This document shows, one piece after another, positions 38,735 to 49,858 of a DNA stretch of 64,000 nucleotides. The stretch is from Humulus lupulus (lineage: Eukaryota > Streptophyta > Magnoliopsida > Rosales > Cannabaceae), in NCBI RefSeq assembly GCF_963169125.1, contig NC_084795.1, positions 138,237,701 to 138,301,700 of the forward strand. The letters are read 5' to 3'. The notes under the pieces were generated by a model. The model searched no databases. It had not been told where the DNA came from and saw only the letters and a list, made by a program, of their open reading frames with translations. The first letter of the stretch is position 1. Each line of letters opens with the position of its first letter. The position numbers were made by a program, and so were the translations under genes.

Positions 38735-39040
38735 CTGGTCGGAAGATGGTTTTACCTGGTCAGAAAATAATTCACTAGACCAGATAAGAATTTAACTGGT
38801 CAGGAGGGAGTTTCACCCAACCAGTTACTTGAGAAATGGGTTTCACCCGACCAGTCACATCAGAAAGGGGTTCCACCCCGGCCAGTTACATCAGAAAGGT
38901 GTTTCACCCGACTTGTTATGTCAAAAAGGGGTTTCACTCGACCAATTACATCAGAAAGGGGCTTCACCCGACCAGCTGCATTAGAAGGAAGATTCATCCA
39001 ACTAGCTATGACAGATTGAGGAGTGTAACCGACCGGATGT
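38735..39040 (+). repeat. 30-bp minisatellite, about eight diverged units
   Basis: Units centre on ACATCAGAAAGGGGTTTCAC followed by CCGACCAGTT. The unit is ten codons long, so an open frame (38836-39060) shows a repeating peptide with HPT/SYIRKG. Units differ by 10-30%. It sits directly upstream of the T4 gag relic. Confidence 0.8.
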
Positions 39041-39189
39041 GTCAGAATCTCAGGAGTTAACTACCCAGTGACTTCTTTACAGAATCTCAGTAACAACTTC
39101 AACCCGAATCGCTCGTAACTATCATGCGAATCTCTCAAATATCCCAAAGTAATAGCTATATTGTTGTAATTATAATTTTTTTATTACTT

Positions 39190-40140
39190 TATTAATTAAA
39201 GTTGGTTGAAACACCCAAGGACCCCATCACTGTGGAAATGGCCAGGCAGAAGGGTGCATTCGAGCATCAAAGATGGGAAATGGATGCCAGAAGCGAAGAG
39301 ATCAAGCGACGGTAGGAGGAGGCCAACCGGCAACATCGTGAGGCAACACTTGCTCTAGAAGCAGCTATTCAATTGATCCAAGCCAATGCCCAAGTCGCAA
39401 CACGAGCAGCCGCTCATGGAGCAAGAAATAATAATGCTGGTCAGAAGTCCCCTGCTGGCAGGGCCAATTCTTGGGGGCCAGACAGAAGTAGAAGCAATCC
39501 CACTAGTCGGGGAGATGTTGGGGTCCGCTTTGGGACTGCATCGACGCAAAGGGAGAATTCTAGAACCCCTTCCAGAAGCCATTGGTTAGAAACTTCTAGA
39601 TCAGGAAGTCATCGGTCAGGTAGTAAGAAGACTCTGCCTGAGCTTAACCAGACCAGAACTCCTTGAAACAAGAAAACTTCACAATATAAATACGGATATG
39701 GTCGGAATGAGGCTCATAGTCATCAAACCGACATGCCAAAAGAAAAAGAGGGCAACAACCAACAACAAGGAGGAAATGACCACCCGGACCGTGCCGAGAA
39801 GCCGCCACTACATCCTGGCCAACAGCGTAGTGGGAGAGAGCAGGTCCCGCATAGTAAGCCCTCCAAAATATCGAAGAGTATAGTGTTTGATCGGCTAGGC
39901 GGACATGCTACCCGAAAGGATTTGAGAAACGTCATCAGCAACAAGAGGAAGACCACCCAAGTCGAAGGGCAAGATCTTACCTGCCCTGGCGATCAAGTAG
40001 AAATACTTAATGATAGTGCACTAGACGAAAATGCTCGACTAGGATGTCAAAACGCTGAAACATCATCAATTGCACCTGTCATTCAAGCCCAACTTACCGC
40101 CTAGCGGCTACAATGTAAAGTTTGGCTAAGCAACTTACCA
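39190..40140 (+). pseudogene. T4: Tat-like gag N-terminal relic
   Basis: In overlapping frames, 39235-39666 reads EHQRWEMDARSEEIKRR, a stop, then HREATLALEAAIQLIQANAQ and a Ser/Arg-rich tail. 39733-40104 contains VFDRLGGHATRKDLRNVISN, equivalent to VFNRLGGSEQRRREEDLRDI of T3 gag, and then APVIQAQL. So it is the linker part of a Tat-like gag on the plus strand. It carries stops and frameshifts and is cut off by LTR C at 40200, so the capsid domain and pol are lost or lie outside the window. Confidence 0.65.
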
Positions 40141-40199
40141 GGTTGAATGACATCGACCATAGGAATGACAACATTTTTTCTATACTTGAACAGTGTTCA

Positions 40200-41466
40200 T
40201 GTAACGACCCAAAAATCACTAATAAGTCTTAAGGGCCTTGATTAGTATGTCGGGAGGACATAATTGGTTTATGTGTGAATTAAATAATTTAATGCATGAT
40301 TTCGTGATAAGCATGCTTATATGATTATATGGATACATGAAATGCATGTCTAATTGTATTAGTACGCATGTAGGCCCTATTTAGCTTAAAGGGGTATATT
40401 TGTAATTTTAGCCCGTTGAGGGCATAAATGTGATTGTGTTATAATTGTGAAGACCACATTATTATGTGGATATATCTATAGCATGCGACTTAAGGCGATC
40501 CTAGGGAGCCAATTAGCGGGAAAGTCACAACGGGATGCAATACTTGACTAGAGGCGAGTCAAGGAGTATTTTGGGTATTAGATGGTTATTTGAGCTATCG
40601 GGTTATGGAAATAAATAATTGCAGATATATTTGAGGTTAGAAAGCTTAGGAGGTAATACTGGGGAAGTTTACCATTTTGCCCTCAGGGACGTTTTTGGTA
40701 CACCAAGCTTTGGGATTAACTTAATTAACTAGGGGTGGATAAGACAAAATTAAGAAAAACAGTAGAACATGGCCAAATCAACCCTTTCTTTTCCCTCTCA
40801 ACTCATTCCTATCATCTCAACACTCTCTCAAGGAAGCTAGTGAAACCAAAGGAAAACTTGGCTAGAAACTCAGAAGTTTGAGTTGAAACTTGGAAGATTA
40901 ACTCAGTATTAGCTAAGGAATTCTATCAGGAGTTGAGGTAAGTGTTGACTGACATTCTTGGTCATTTAATTATGTAACTTTGGGCTGGGTCTAAGAGTTT
41001 TTGGATTTTGAAATTGAAGACTGAATTGAAGCTAAGGACTTGGGAGTTAGCTCAGCAATTGCTTGGTGGATTGGTTCTTCAGTGAAGGTAAGCTCTAATT
41101 TATTGTTTAGCATCTGAATTCTGTGTTTTCTTGGCTGGGTTTTGGTGTTTATGAGCTTATGGGTTTTAAGGATTAAAGTGAGATTTTGATGAGTTTCTAA
41201 GCTAGGTTTTTGTCGGGTTTTGCCATTGGAAACATGTTAGGATGTTTATGATAGTTGAATTGTGTCATTAGGATGGTTTTGGGTGGATTTTAGTGAGGTT
41301 TGATTGTTAAAAATGGTGGGTTTTCTGGGTTCGAAGGGGTCGGGCCACGGCTCAGTTCTTGGTGTGTCGCGGGCCTCTAGAGCAGATGGGAGCTGAGGAA
41401 GAAGGGCGGGTCGCGGCATGGGGAATGTTGGGTTGTGGCCCGTGTCTGTTATTTAGTGAGGCTGGG
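40200..41466 (+). mobile_element. LTR C of the chromovirus family, 3'-truncated
   Basis: It starts TGTAACGACCCAAAAATCAC after GTTCA and is colinear with LTR B for about 1.27 kb. It is then interrupted by the start of LTR D at 41467. Its GC-rich block (41338-41450) shows the same words as B. The remainder should lie beyond element D, outside the window. Confidence 0.82.
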
Positions 41467-42708
41467 TGTAACGACCCAAATTCGCTAATAAGGCTTAAGG
41501 GCCTTGATTAGTGTGCCTGGAGGGAATAATGGGAATTATGTGTGACTTTAATGAGTAAAATGCATGATTATGATTTAAAGCATGTTATATGACTATTTGA
41601 ATATTTGAGATGCATGACTATGTGTATTAGTATGCATGTAGGCCTTGATTAGGTTAGAAGGGCATAATCGTAATTTTGGCCATTATGGGCATAATTGTAT
41701 ACATATATGTGATAATTGTTGAGACCACATTATTATGTGGATATATCTGTGATCTGTGACTCGAGACGATCCTAGTGAGCAGTTTAGCAGAAAAGTCATG
41801 GCGGGGATTTATACCCAGCTTGGGGTGAGCCTGGGGGTATAAATGGGAATTTAGTGAGTATATTGGAGTCTATTTTGACATCGAGGAATATTATTAGTGA
41901 TTAATTAGGTATTGGGAAGTAAGCGGGAAAATATTAGAGACACTCGAGGAATTAGCGAGAATTGGGTAAAATGACTAAAATGCCCCTAAGTGGATTAAAG
42001 GGTTAGAATTAAAAAGGAGGGCATAATGGTCATTTGGCTTGCAGGAGATAAGTGTTCTGAGGCTTTATACTTAGTGGGAATTGTAGAAAAGGGTAGAAGG
42101 ATAAGGAAAGAAAGAAAAAGAAAAGAAAGGAAAAAGAAAAGGAAGGAAAAACAGAGTAGTTTTCCTAGAGTCGGTTTGTGGTTCTCTCACCATTTCTCTT
42201 CATTCTTCTTGGAACAAAATTCAGAGGAGAGCTAGGTCAACTAAACCATAAGGTTTTTGAGCTAAGCTTGAAGATTTGGCAAGGGTTTAGCAAGGATAGG
42301 CCATTTGCTTGAGGTAAGACTTTGTAGTTCCTTCAGTTCTGGTTTTGGTTTTTAACTAAGGTATCTAAGCTGAGTTGATGGGGAATTCTAGGGAAGTTGG
42401 AGCCAAGGGTTGAGGAAGAGCAAGCTAAAGAGGTCTAGAGGCAACTTGAGGCCGAATTTCCATCAAAGGTATAAATTCTGAGCTTTTAACTTTGATGTTT
42501 CGACGGGTTTCTGCTGAGTTTTGAAGTCTAGAAGTGGCTTTGAGATTAGGGATGCATGTGCTTGGGTTTTGAGTATTTGGGGTGCTTGGGATGAGTGGAA
42601 TGTGTTAATAAGCTTGTTTTTGAGTTTGGTGAAGGTTTGGAGAAGTTTTGGTTGAGTTTGGTTCGAGAAAATCGCAGGAAGGAAAATTGGGAGGTTGGTT
42701 GTCTGTGA

Positions 42709-42748
42709 CTAGCGCTACAGCGCTAGCCTTTGGGCGCTGTAGCGCTAG
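42709..42748. repeat. Perfect 15-bp hairpin in LTR D (AGCGCT block)
   Basis: CTAGCGCTACAGCGC (42709-42723), a 10-base loop, then GCGCTGTAGCGCTAG (42734-42748). A second, less perfect pair follows to about 42815. LTRs E and F have the same block with changes. Confidence 0.85.
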
Positions 42749-42965
42749 GCCATGCTTTCTAGGGGATTTTGGTTCTGCTTGTAGCGCTGTAGCGCCCTCC
42801 TAAGAGCGCTATAGCACTGCCCTGTTTCCAAAAAGGGATTTTAGGGTTGTTTTCAAGGGTTTTTGACTAAGGGTTCGAAGTTTGATTCCACCACCTTGTT
42901 TGGTGGAACTAGGACTTCCCCGGGGCTCGGGATTGGTCCCGAGGCTAGGTTTTGGACTTGAGGTT

Positions 42966-43554
42966 TGTTATCCAATAAATTAGCATTTGTGACGTGGCGA
43001 ATAATCTCTTGACACGTGCCTGACACCTGGAGCGTCTGCTAGAGTATCGACCAGGAGACACACCAGAAGCAGGACAGATCTGTTTTTACCACGACCAGAC
43101 TGGTCGGTGGTTCCGCTGGCAAAGCAACATTTATGGAAAGATCTTATGTATCCCGAATTTATTTCATGCAATCTTCTGAATATCCCATGATTCAGGGGAT
43201 AATATCTGTAACAATATTGGGCAACCCTCCATGGGCCTATAAAAAGAAAGAGATGGCTCATGGGAAGGGACCTTTTGGCAGCTAAAAAACCATAGAAATA
43301 TAGAAATTATCTGTGAAAACTAGTATTGTTTATGAGGAGTGTTGAAACTCATTGAGCCCAAGCTCTCTGATCACACTTTTGTTCCCATATCAATATCATT
43401 CTAAGTGGATGTAGGTCATTACCAGATTCTGGGGCCGAACCACTATAAATTACTGTGTTTTCTTTACTTTTGTCATTACGTTATTATCTATACATATTCG
43501 CCTATATCATTCATATTTTGACTCCGTGTCAGTTGGCTAAAACGAGGGTCAACA
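42966..43554 (+). mobile_element. T3 5' LTR with TATA box
   Basis: 589 bp, TGTTATCCAATAA...GAGGGTCAACA. TATAAAAA at 43238-43245 is a good promoter candidate. A G-box-like GACACGTGCC lies near its left end, and GACCAGACTGGTC forms a short palindrome that is altered in the 3' LTR. Confidence 0.95.
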
Positions 43555-43557
43555 TTC

Positions 43558-43576
43558 TGGTGCTTTCATTGAGAGC
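43558..43576 (+). other. T3 primer-binding-site region
   Basis: TGGTGCTTTCATTGAGAGC three bases after the LTR, identical to T1 and T2. The primer tRNA was not recognised. Confidence 0.65.
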
Positions 43577-43602
43577 GCGACTCATCATTGTTGATAAAAC
43601 TA

Positions 43603-45309
43603 ATGGCGAAAGCAGGGAAGAAAGCTGCTCAGACCGCCGCCGCTGCACCGTCGAATCCGCCACCTCCTCCTCCCCCAGCAAGCATGGCGGAAGATGAACC
43701 GCAACTAGATTTTGAAGAGGAGGAAATGGACGATGCGACTTTGAGGAGCACCTTGGGCACGTTGCAGGAAGAGCTGGCTAGTCTGAGAGCCAATCAAGAG
43801 ACTGCCGCAGAAGCTATGGCGAGGCAGCAGCAGGAACTTGATCGTCAGAGGGCGGAGTTGAGCGAGAGACAGGCGGAGGTGGATCGCCGCCAGACTGAGG
43901 CCATGGCAGCCCTTGAAGCGGCCTTGCTGTTGGCCAGAAATCAGGCCGCGCCTGCCTCGCAGCCTAATCAACCTGAAACTGGGCCACCCCAGGGAGGTCC
44001 CAATCCTAGCCCACCAGTCCATCCTTCAAGTCCGCAAAGGCCTGAACAGCCCCAGATGCCCCATGACGACGTCCCACTGGACCCCGAGGCAGATCCACCA
44101 TCCCACGCTGCTCGAGGTAATCCCCCGCAGCAAAGGCAGAATAGGGCCGAGCGACAGCCTCGTAGTCCTAGACGCCGCGAGAATGATGGGCCACACCAAG
44201 CGAACAGGGGTCACTACCCTCCTGGTAACAGGAGAGACTCGGAGTTAGGCTCTGCGATCCGTGGATCCCAGCAGCATGATAATGCACGGGGACATCGCGA
44301 CCAGCGCAGGCCACCCCCTAACGCTCGAGGTGTTTCTGCCAGAGACGGGAATAGAGGGAACAACCAGTCTTACCATAGCCAGTCAAAGTTCAAAGATGGC
44401 CACGGCTACAACGAGGCTGACTTAGGCAAGAACAATGCTGATGGGAGGAACGGAAATAAAGGTAGGAGCAGGAGCCAAATACCTCAAGATGATCAGCCAA
44501 ATAGACAAGATGCTGGGGGGCAACCCCGGCAAAATAATGTCTTCAACCGGCTCGGAGGTAGCGAGCAACGGAGAAGAGAGGAAGATCTAAGAGACATACT
44601 CAATGATCGTCGAGAGAAGCATGGTGAGAACATCCCCCCAGCAGCGGAGAACGTAGCTATTCCTACTGCCTTGCAAGCCCAGATAGACGCACTAAATCAG
44701 GTTGTGCAACAATTGGTCGGAGGAAGAACCTCTTATATTGACCACGATAGAAGAAAGGGCACTCCATTTATCCAAAGAATAGCCAACGCAGAGACTCCCG
44801 GCAAGTTCAAGATGCCCACGCTCCCGAACTTTGATGGATACGGAGATACCGTCTCGCATGTGAATAAGTTTGAAATCCAGATGGACATTCAGAAGGTATC
44901 CGAAGACGCTCGGTGCAGGATCTTTCCTGCAACACTTTCTGAAGCCGCGCAGGAATGGTTCTTTAAGTTCCCACCAGCAAGCATAGTTTCCTGGGAAATG
45001 TTCGTAAGGGAGTTCTACGGACAGTTCTACGCAGGTCGTGTCCACCCGACCGAAGCAAATCAACTGGTTGAGATCCGCCAGCAAGATGGAGAATCACTAA
45101 AAGATTACATCCAGCGCTTTATGCGAGCGGCAGCCGGAGCAAAGACAATCGGGGACGAAGGAAAGATGATGGCTATAACCGCGGGAGTGAGACGCCGTTC
45201 GCCCCTATGGAAAAGTCTTCGTAAGGATGGGGTCAGAACCACCCAGGAATTCTTAGACCGAGTTGATCGGTATATCAAACTCGAAGAAGCCATTGCCGAT
45301 TGCCGATGA
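43603..45309 (+). pseudogene. T3 gag (capsid part), frameshifted at its end
   Basis: The first in-frame ATG is at 43603 (MAKAGKKAAQTAAAAP), 48 bases after the LTR. Residues about 30-110 form a coiled coil rich in Glu/Gln/Arg. About 120-330 is a Pro/Arg/Asn-rich linker with VFNRLGGSEQRRREEDLRDI. About 400-565 is the capsid-like gag domain (FKMPTLPNFDGYGDTVSHVN, WFFKFPPASIVSWEMFVREF, LKDYIQRFMRAA). It ends early at TGA 45307-45309 because ATTGCCG is present twice in tandem at 45292-45305. The remaining gag continues in another frame. Gag forms the virus-like particle in the cytoplasm. Confidence 0.92.
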
Positions 45310-46549
45310 TGGAAAATCCTCGAACAAGGGCAAGAAGGCTGCCGAACCCGCCAAAGCCGCCAATGGCACCAAACCAAATGGCAACGGCAAGGGCAACGGA
45401 AACGGCAACGGTAATGGCAAGAATGGTGGAAAACGGCAACACAATGAGCCTTCCACCTCCGACAATAAGCGAGCCAAGAGTAATCGTTATGAACCTAGGT
45501 TCACTAACTACACTGCCCTCGTTGAGTCTCGAGGAGAGGTATACCAGGCCACAAGCTCTAGCGTGCCCTACAAGAAGCCTGGGCCCATTCGAAAAGACAT
45601 TTCGAAAAGAGACACTACCAAATTCTGTCGTTATCATAACGACTATGGACATGACACTAATGAATGCAACCAGATAAAAGATGAAATCGAGTTCCTCATT
45701 AGACAAGGACACTTGAGAAGGTACGTACGGGCCTCGGGAACTTCCCAACGAGAAGCTCCAGGTGGCAACGAGCAGACGTCCACACACCAACGCTCGCCAC
45801 CATTACAGCCTGCCCCCGTAGCCGGAACACTTTTAACCATCTGTGGAGGCCCACACCTCGCTGGAAATAGCGGAAAGGCTCTAGAACGATATGCTCGAAC
45901 TCTGCGCCACGACCAGGACATCGAGATGATGACTGTAGAGGACCGAGCGCCGAAAAAGGCCCGCTCAGAGGAGTGCGGGATAACCTTCTCTGAAGGCGAT
46001 GCCCAACACGTCCGGTTCCCACATTCCGATCCGCTGGTCGTGGATATCCAAATGGCCAATATGATGGTAAAAAGAATACTGGTCGATACAGGAAGTTCAG
46101 TGAACATCCTCTATAAATCAACGCTGGAACGCATGAAGCTGTCCGTGAAGGACTTGGAGCCCTGCAATCAAACCATATACGGCTTCTCTGGAGAAGGACT
46201 CGCTCCAGCCGGAATGATCAAACTCCTAGTGACAACGGGTACAGCGCCTGCTTCAAGAACATTACTCGCCACTTTTGTAGTGGTCGATTGTCCTTCAGCG
46301 TATAACGCCGTTATTGGAAGACCCATACTGGTTGAACTGAGGGCCATCATCTCCATGTGGCACCTAGCCATGAAAATCCCAACGGACGCAGGGGTAGGAT
46401 GCGTTTTGGGAAACCAAAGGGAAGCCAGGGAGTGCTATAACGCCTCGATCACAAAGGCAAAAAGTGGAACATCAAGGAGCGCTACCCCAGAACGATTGCA
46501 GATGACGGAAGACAGCAAAACCCAATCAGGTGGAAAAGTCACCAAATAG
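45306..46549 (+). pseudogene. T3 gag C-terminus and aspartic protease
   Basis: This frame continues gag after the 7-bp duplication. A Lys/Gly/Asn-rich tail is followed by the zinc-like block FCRYHNDYGHDTNEC at about 45624-45668, then FLIRQGHLRRYVR. The protease starts near 46000. Its active site DTGSS at 46084-46098 (ILVDTGSSVNILYKS) is intact, followed by YGFSGEGLAPAG and FVVVDCPSAYNAVIGRP. It would cut the polyprotein. The frame closes with TAG at 46547-46549. The next ATG frame, pol, is in the same phase 27 bases on, so the stop is a single interruption. Confidence 0.88.
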
Positions 46550-49500
46550 GGTGTTGCCCAAAGTGAGGATATAGATTTGGATCCTCGCTTTGGGGATTTT
46601 GAAGAAAATGTTGGACCCGTCGAGGACCTGGAGGAGGTCCATCTCGATGAAAAAGACCCGACTCGAATCGTAAAGATTGGGAAGAATTTAGAACCTACCG
46701 CGAAACAGGCGCTGGTGGAATTCTTGCAAAGGAACCAGGGAGTTTTCGCCTGGTCACATAAAGACATGGTCGGAATAGATCCTGCGGTGATCAGCCATGT
46801 CCTGAACATAAACAAAGTCTTTCCACCGGTGCAACAAAAAAGAAGGCTGCTCGATAAAGACAGATCAAGAGCCTTGAAAGAAGAAGTCGAAAGACTTAAA
46901 GAAAATGGGTTCATCAGGGTGGCGTTTTATCCATCATGGGTCTCCAATCCGGTGTTGGTCCCCAAGCCTAACGGCAAATGGCGGACCTGTGTGGATTTTA
47001 CAGACCTCAATAAGGCCTGCCCAAAAGACTGCTTCCCACTCCCGAGGATCGACCAGCTAGTCGATGCAACCGCTGGGCATGAGACCTTTTCCTTCATGGA
47101 TGCGTATTCAGGCTACAATCAGATCAGCATGCATCCCCCTGATGAGGATCATACCAGCTTTCGGACCGATACGGGCTTATATTGTTACAAAGTAATGCCC
47201 TTTGGACTGAAGAACGCAGGTGCAACTTACCAACGATTGGTCAACCACATGTTCAAGGAGCTGATCGGAGTAAGCATGGAAGTATACGTGGATGACATGC
47301 TGGTAAAGTCCAAGAAGGCTGAAGGACATGTGAAGGATTTGCAAAGGTGCTTTGATGTGTTAAATAAGTACCATATGAAGTTGAATCCCCTCAAATGTTC
47401 CTTCGGAGTCGGGTCAGGAAAGTTTTTGGGATTTATAGTAAATTCAAGGGGAATCGAGGCCAACCCCGACAAGATAAAAGCCCTGATCAATATGAAGTCG
47501 CCAGAAAAGATCAAGGATGTCCAAAGCCTGACCGGAAGGATAGCTGCCCTTAGTAGATTCATCTCAAAATCAACTGACAAGTGCGTTCCATTCTTCAATC
47601 TACTTAGGGGAAATAAAAATTTTGAATGGACGGAAGACTGCGAGCAAGCATTCCAGACAGTAAAGGCTCATATGTCACAACCTCCTGTCCTATCAAAACC
47701 AATGGAAGGAGAGACTTTGTACATTTATCTGGCGATTACCGAAGTTGCTGCTAGTGCGGTACTGATACGGGAAGAAGAAGGCGTGCAGAAAGCTGTTTAC
47801 TACGTCAGCAAAAGGCTGATCGGTGCAGAATTAAAATACCCACCGATCGAAAGATTAGCGTATTGCCTAATTCTAGCCTCCCGAAAGTTGCGACCGTACT
47901 TCCAAGCCCATCCTATCACGGTATTGACCGACCAGCCCCTTCGGCAGGTCCTCCAAAAACCTGAGGCGGCTGAACGACTGTTAAAATGGGCAGTCGAATT
48001 GGGACAGTTCGACGTGACTTATTCACCGCGAGCAGCAATAAAAGGGCAAGCCTTAGCCGATTTTATTGCGGAGTTCACCGAACTCCCCAGCAACGAGTTG
48101 TGCGAGAAACCTGAGGCGCCCATGCCTCAAGACAAGACTCCTTCGTGGAAACTATTCACAGATGGATTATCTAATGAATCTCACGCTGGAGCAGGAGTGA
48201 TATTGATAACGCCCGATGGGCATCGATTTCACTGCGCAATCAGGTTTGATTTCGCAGCGTCAAACAATGAAGCGGAATACGAAGCACTCCTCACTGGACT
48301 GAAAATGGCCAGGGAGATGAACATAAAAGCGCTCGATATTTTCAGCGACTCTCAGCTGGTCGTGAATCAAGTCCTGGGAGAATATCAAGCACGAGGGTTA
48401 AAAATGATGGCCTACCTTAATAAAACAAAAGATTTGCTAGCACAGTTTACAAAATACACCCTCCAGCAAATTCCGCGAGACCAAAATTCGAATGCAGACG
48501 CCTTGGCCAAACTTGCAAGTGCCAAAGATGCTGACACCTTGAACATAGTCCCAGTAGAGAGATTAAGTGAACCGAGCATTGATGCAGCCGAAGCCAGCAT
48601 GGAAATTCGAGTAGAAGATACATGGATGGCACCTTACCTGGAGTATCTGACAAATGGGACATTGCCAGTAGATAGAAACAAAGCCAGAACTCTACAAAGA
48701 CAAGCTGCTAGGTACATACTGCTCGATGGTGTTATGTACCGAAGAGGATATTCAATGCCACTGCTCAGGTGCATTACAACAGAAAAAGCCAAGGAACTCA
48801 TGAAAGAGGTGCATGAGGGCTTCTGCGGAGATCACGCTGGGGGGCAGAGTTTGGCGAAAAAAATTCTTCGACAAGGCTATTTTTGGCCAACGATGAACGA
48901 GGATTCAATGGAGTACGTACGAAGGTGTGATAAATGTCAGAGGTTCTCCAAAATCCCACGAGCAGCTCCAAACGAGCTAAAGCAGATGCAAAGCCCGTGG
49001 CCTTTCGCAATATGGGGAATAGATTTAATTGGATCACTACCGACAGGAAAAGGAGGAGTAAAGTACGCAGTTGTGGCAGTCGATTACTTCACAAAATGGG
49101 TCGAAGCTGAACCACTCGCAACCATAACGACCAAGAAAGTTCTCGACTTTGTCATCAAGAACATTGTGTGCCGGTATGGTTTGCCCAGAAAGATAGTTTC
49201 AGACAACGGAACCCAATTTGACAGCGACCTGTTCACCGATTTCTGCGAAAGGCATGGGGTAATCAAGAGCTTTTCTTCAGTCGCACACCCCCAAGCGAAT
49301 GGGCAAGTCGAAGCTGTAAACAAAACCCTCAAAGACACCCTGAAGAAAAGACTTGAAGAAGCGAAAGGAGCATGGCCAGAACAACTACCGGAAGTCCTCT
49401 GGTCATATAGAACATCTCATCGAACAGCCACAGGGCGTACCCCATTTTCCTTAGCCTATGGGTATGAGGCCATGATACCCGTCGAGATAGATCCCCCCTC

Positions 49501-49858
49501 ACACCGGCGTTTAACGTATGATCAAGAGAAAAACAGCCAGCTAATACTGGAGTCTTTAGACTCAATTGATGAGATACGAGAAAAGTCTCAACTCCGAGTT
49601 GCTGCTTATCAACAAAAAGTCGCCCGGTACTTTAACTCCAAAGTTAAAGAAAGAAGATTCAACGTCGGAGACTTGGTGTTACGACGAGTCTTCTTGAATA
49701 CCCGCGACCCCACTGCCGGCGTGCTCGGACCTAACTGGGAAGGACCTTACCAGATTGAAGAAGTCCTTCACCCAGGCACCTACAAACTTGCACGCTTAAA
49801 CGGAGATCTCGTTCCACGTTACTGGAATGGAGAACACCTGCGCAAGTATTATCAATAA
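46550..49858 (+). CDS. T3 pol: RT, RNase H, archaeal-type RNase H, integrase
   Basis: Open from the TAG at 46547 to TAA at 49858, with first ATG at 46577 (1093 codons; numbering from it). RT spans about 115-290: NPVLVPKPNGKWRTCVDFTD, and catalytic YVDD at 237-240. The first RNase H is about 350-500. The second, Tat-type RNase H is about 523-655, with D529 in FTDGLSN, E in NNEAEYEAL, D in SDSQLVVNQ and D in NADALAKLAS. Integrase has the HHCC finger (H746 in HEGFCGDH, C784 and C787 in CDKCQ) and core D816, D876, E912, with 59 and 35 residues between. The C-terminal GPY module is GVLGPNWEGPYQIEE. All catalytic residues look present, so the enzyme part is probably functional if translated. Confidence 0.95.
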   Translation, partial: GVAQSEDIDLDPRFGDFEENVGPVEDLEEVHLDEKDPTRIVKIGKNLEPTAKQALVEFLQRNQGVFAWSHKDMVGIDPAVISHVLNINKVFPPVQQKRRLLDKDRSRALKEEVERLKENGFIRVAFYPSWVSNPVLVPKPNGKWRTCVDFTDLNKACPKDCFPLPRIDQLVDATAGHETFSFMDAYSGYNQISMHPPDEDHTSFRTDTGLYCYKVMPFGLKNAGATYQRLVNHMFKELIGVSMEVYVDDMLVKSKKAEGHVKDLQRCFDVLNKYHMKLNPLKCSFGVGSGKFLGFIVNSRGIEANPDKIKALINMKSPEKIKDVQSLTGRIAALSRFISKSTDKCVPFFNLLRGNKNFEWTEDCEQAFQTVKAHMSQPPVLSKPMEGETLYIYLAITEVAASAVLIREEEGVQKAVYYVSKRLIGAELKYPPIERLAYCLILASRKLRPYFQAHPITVLTDQPLRQVLQKPEAAERLLKWAVELGQFDVTYSPRAAIKGQALADFIAEFTELPSNELCEKPEAPMPQDKTPSWKLFTDGLSNESHAGAGVILITPDGHRFHCAIRFDFAASNNEAEYEALLTGLKMAREMNIKALDIFSDSQLVVNQVLGEYQARGLKMMAYLNKTKDLLAQFTKYTLQQIPRDQNSNADALAKLASAKDADTLNIVPVERLSEPSIDAAEASMEIRVEDTWMAPYLEYLTNGTLPVDRNKARTLQRQAARYILLDGVMYRRGYSMPLLRCITTEKAKELMKEVHEGFCGDHAGGQSLAKKILRQGYFWPTMNEDSMEYVRRCDKCQRFSKIPRAAPNELKQMQSPWPFAIWGIDLIGSLPTGKGGVKYAVVAVDYFTKWVEAEPLATITTKKVLDFVIKNIVCRYGLPRKIVSDNGTQFDSDLFTDFCERHGVIKSFSSVAHPQANGQVEAVNKTLKDTLKKRLEEAKGAWPEQLPEVLWSYRTSHRTATGRTPFSLAYGYEAMIPVEIDPPSHRRLTYDQEKNSQLILESLDSIDEIREKSQLRVAAYQQKVARYFNSKVKERRFNVGDLVLRRVFLNTRDPTAGVLGPNWEGPYQIEEVLHPGTYKLARLNGDLVPRYWNGEHLRKYYQ

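Noticed and set aside
38735..39040. CRISPR array
   Set aside because: The 30-bp units are directly contiguous and diverged, with no unique spacers, and the DNA is plant.
43705..45084. Minus-strand open frames across T3 gag
   Set aside because: Shadows of the sense gag frame caused by codon bias.
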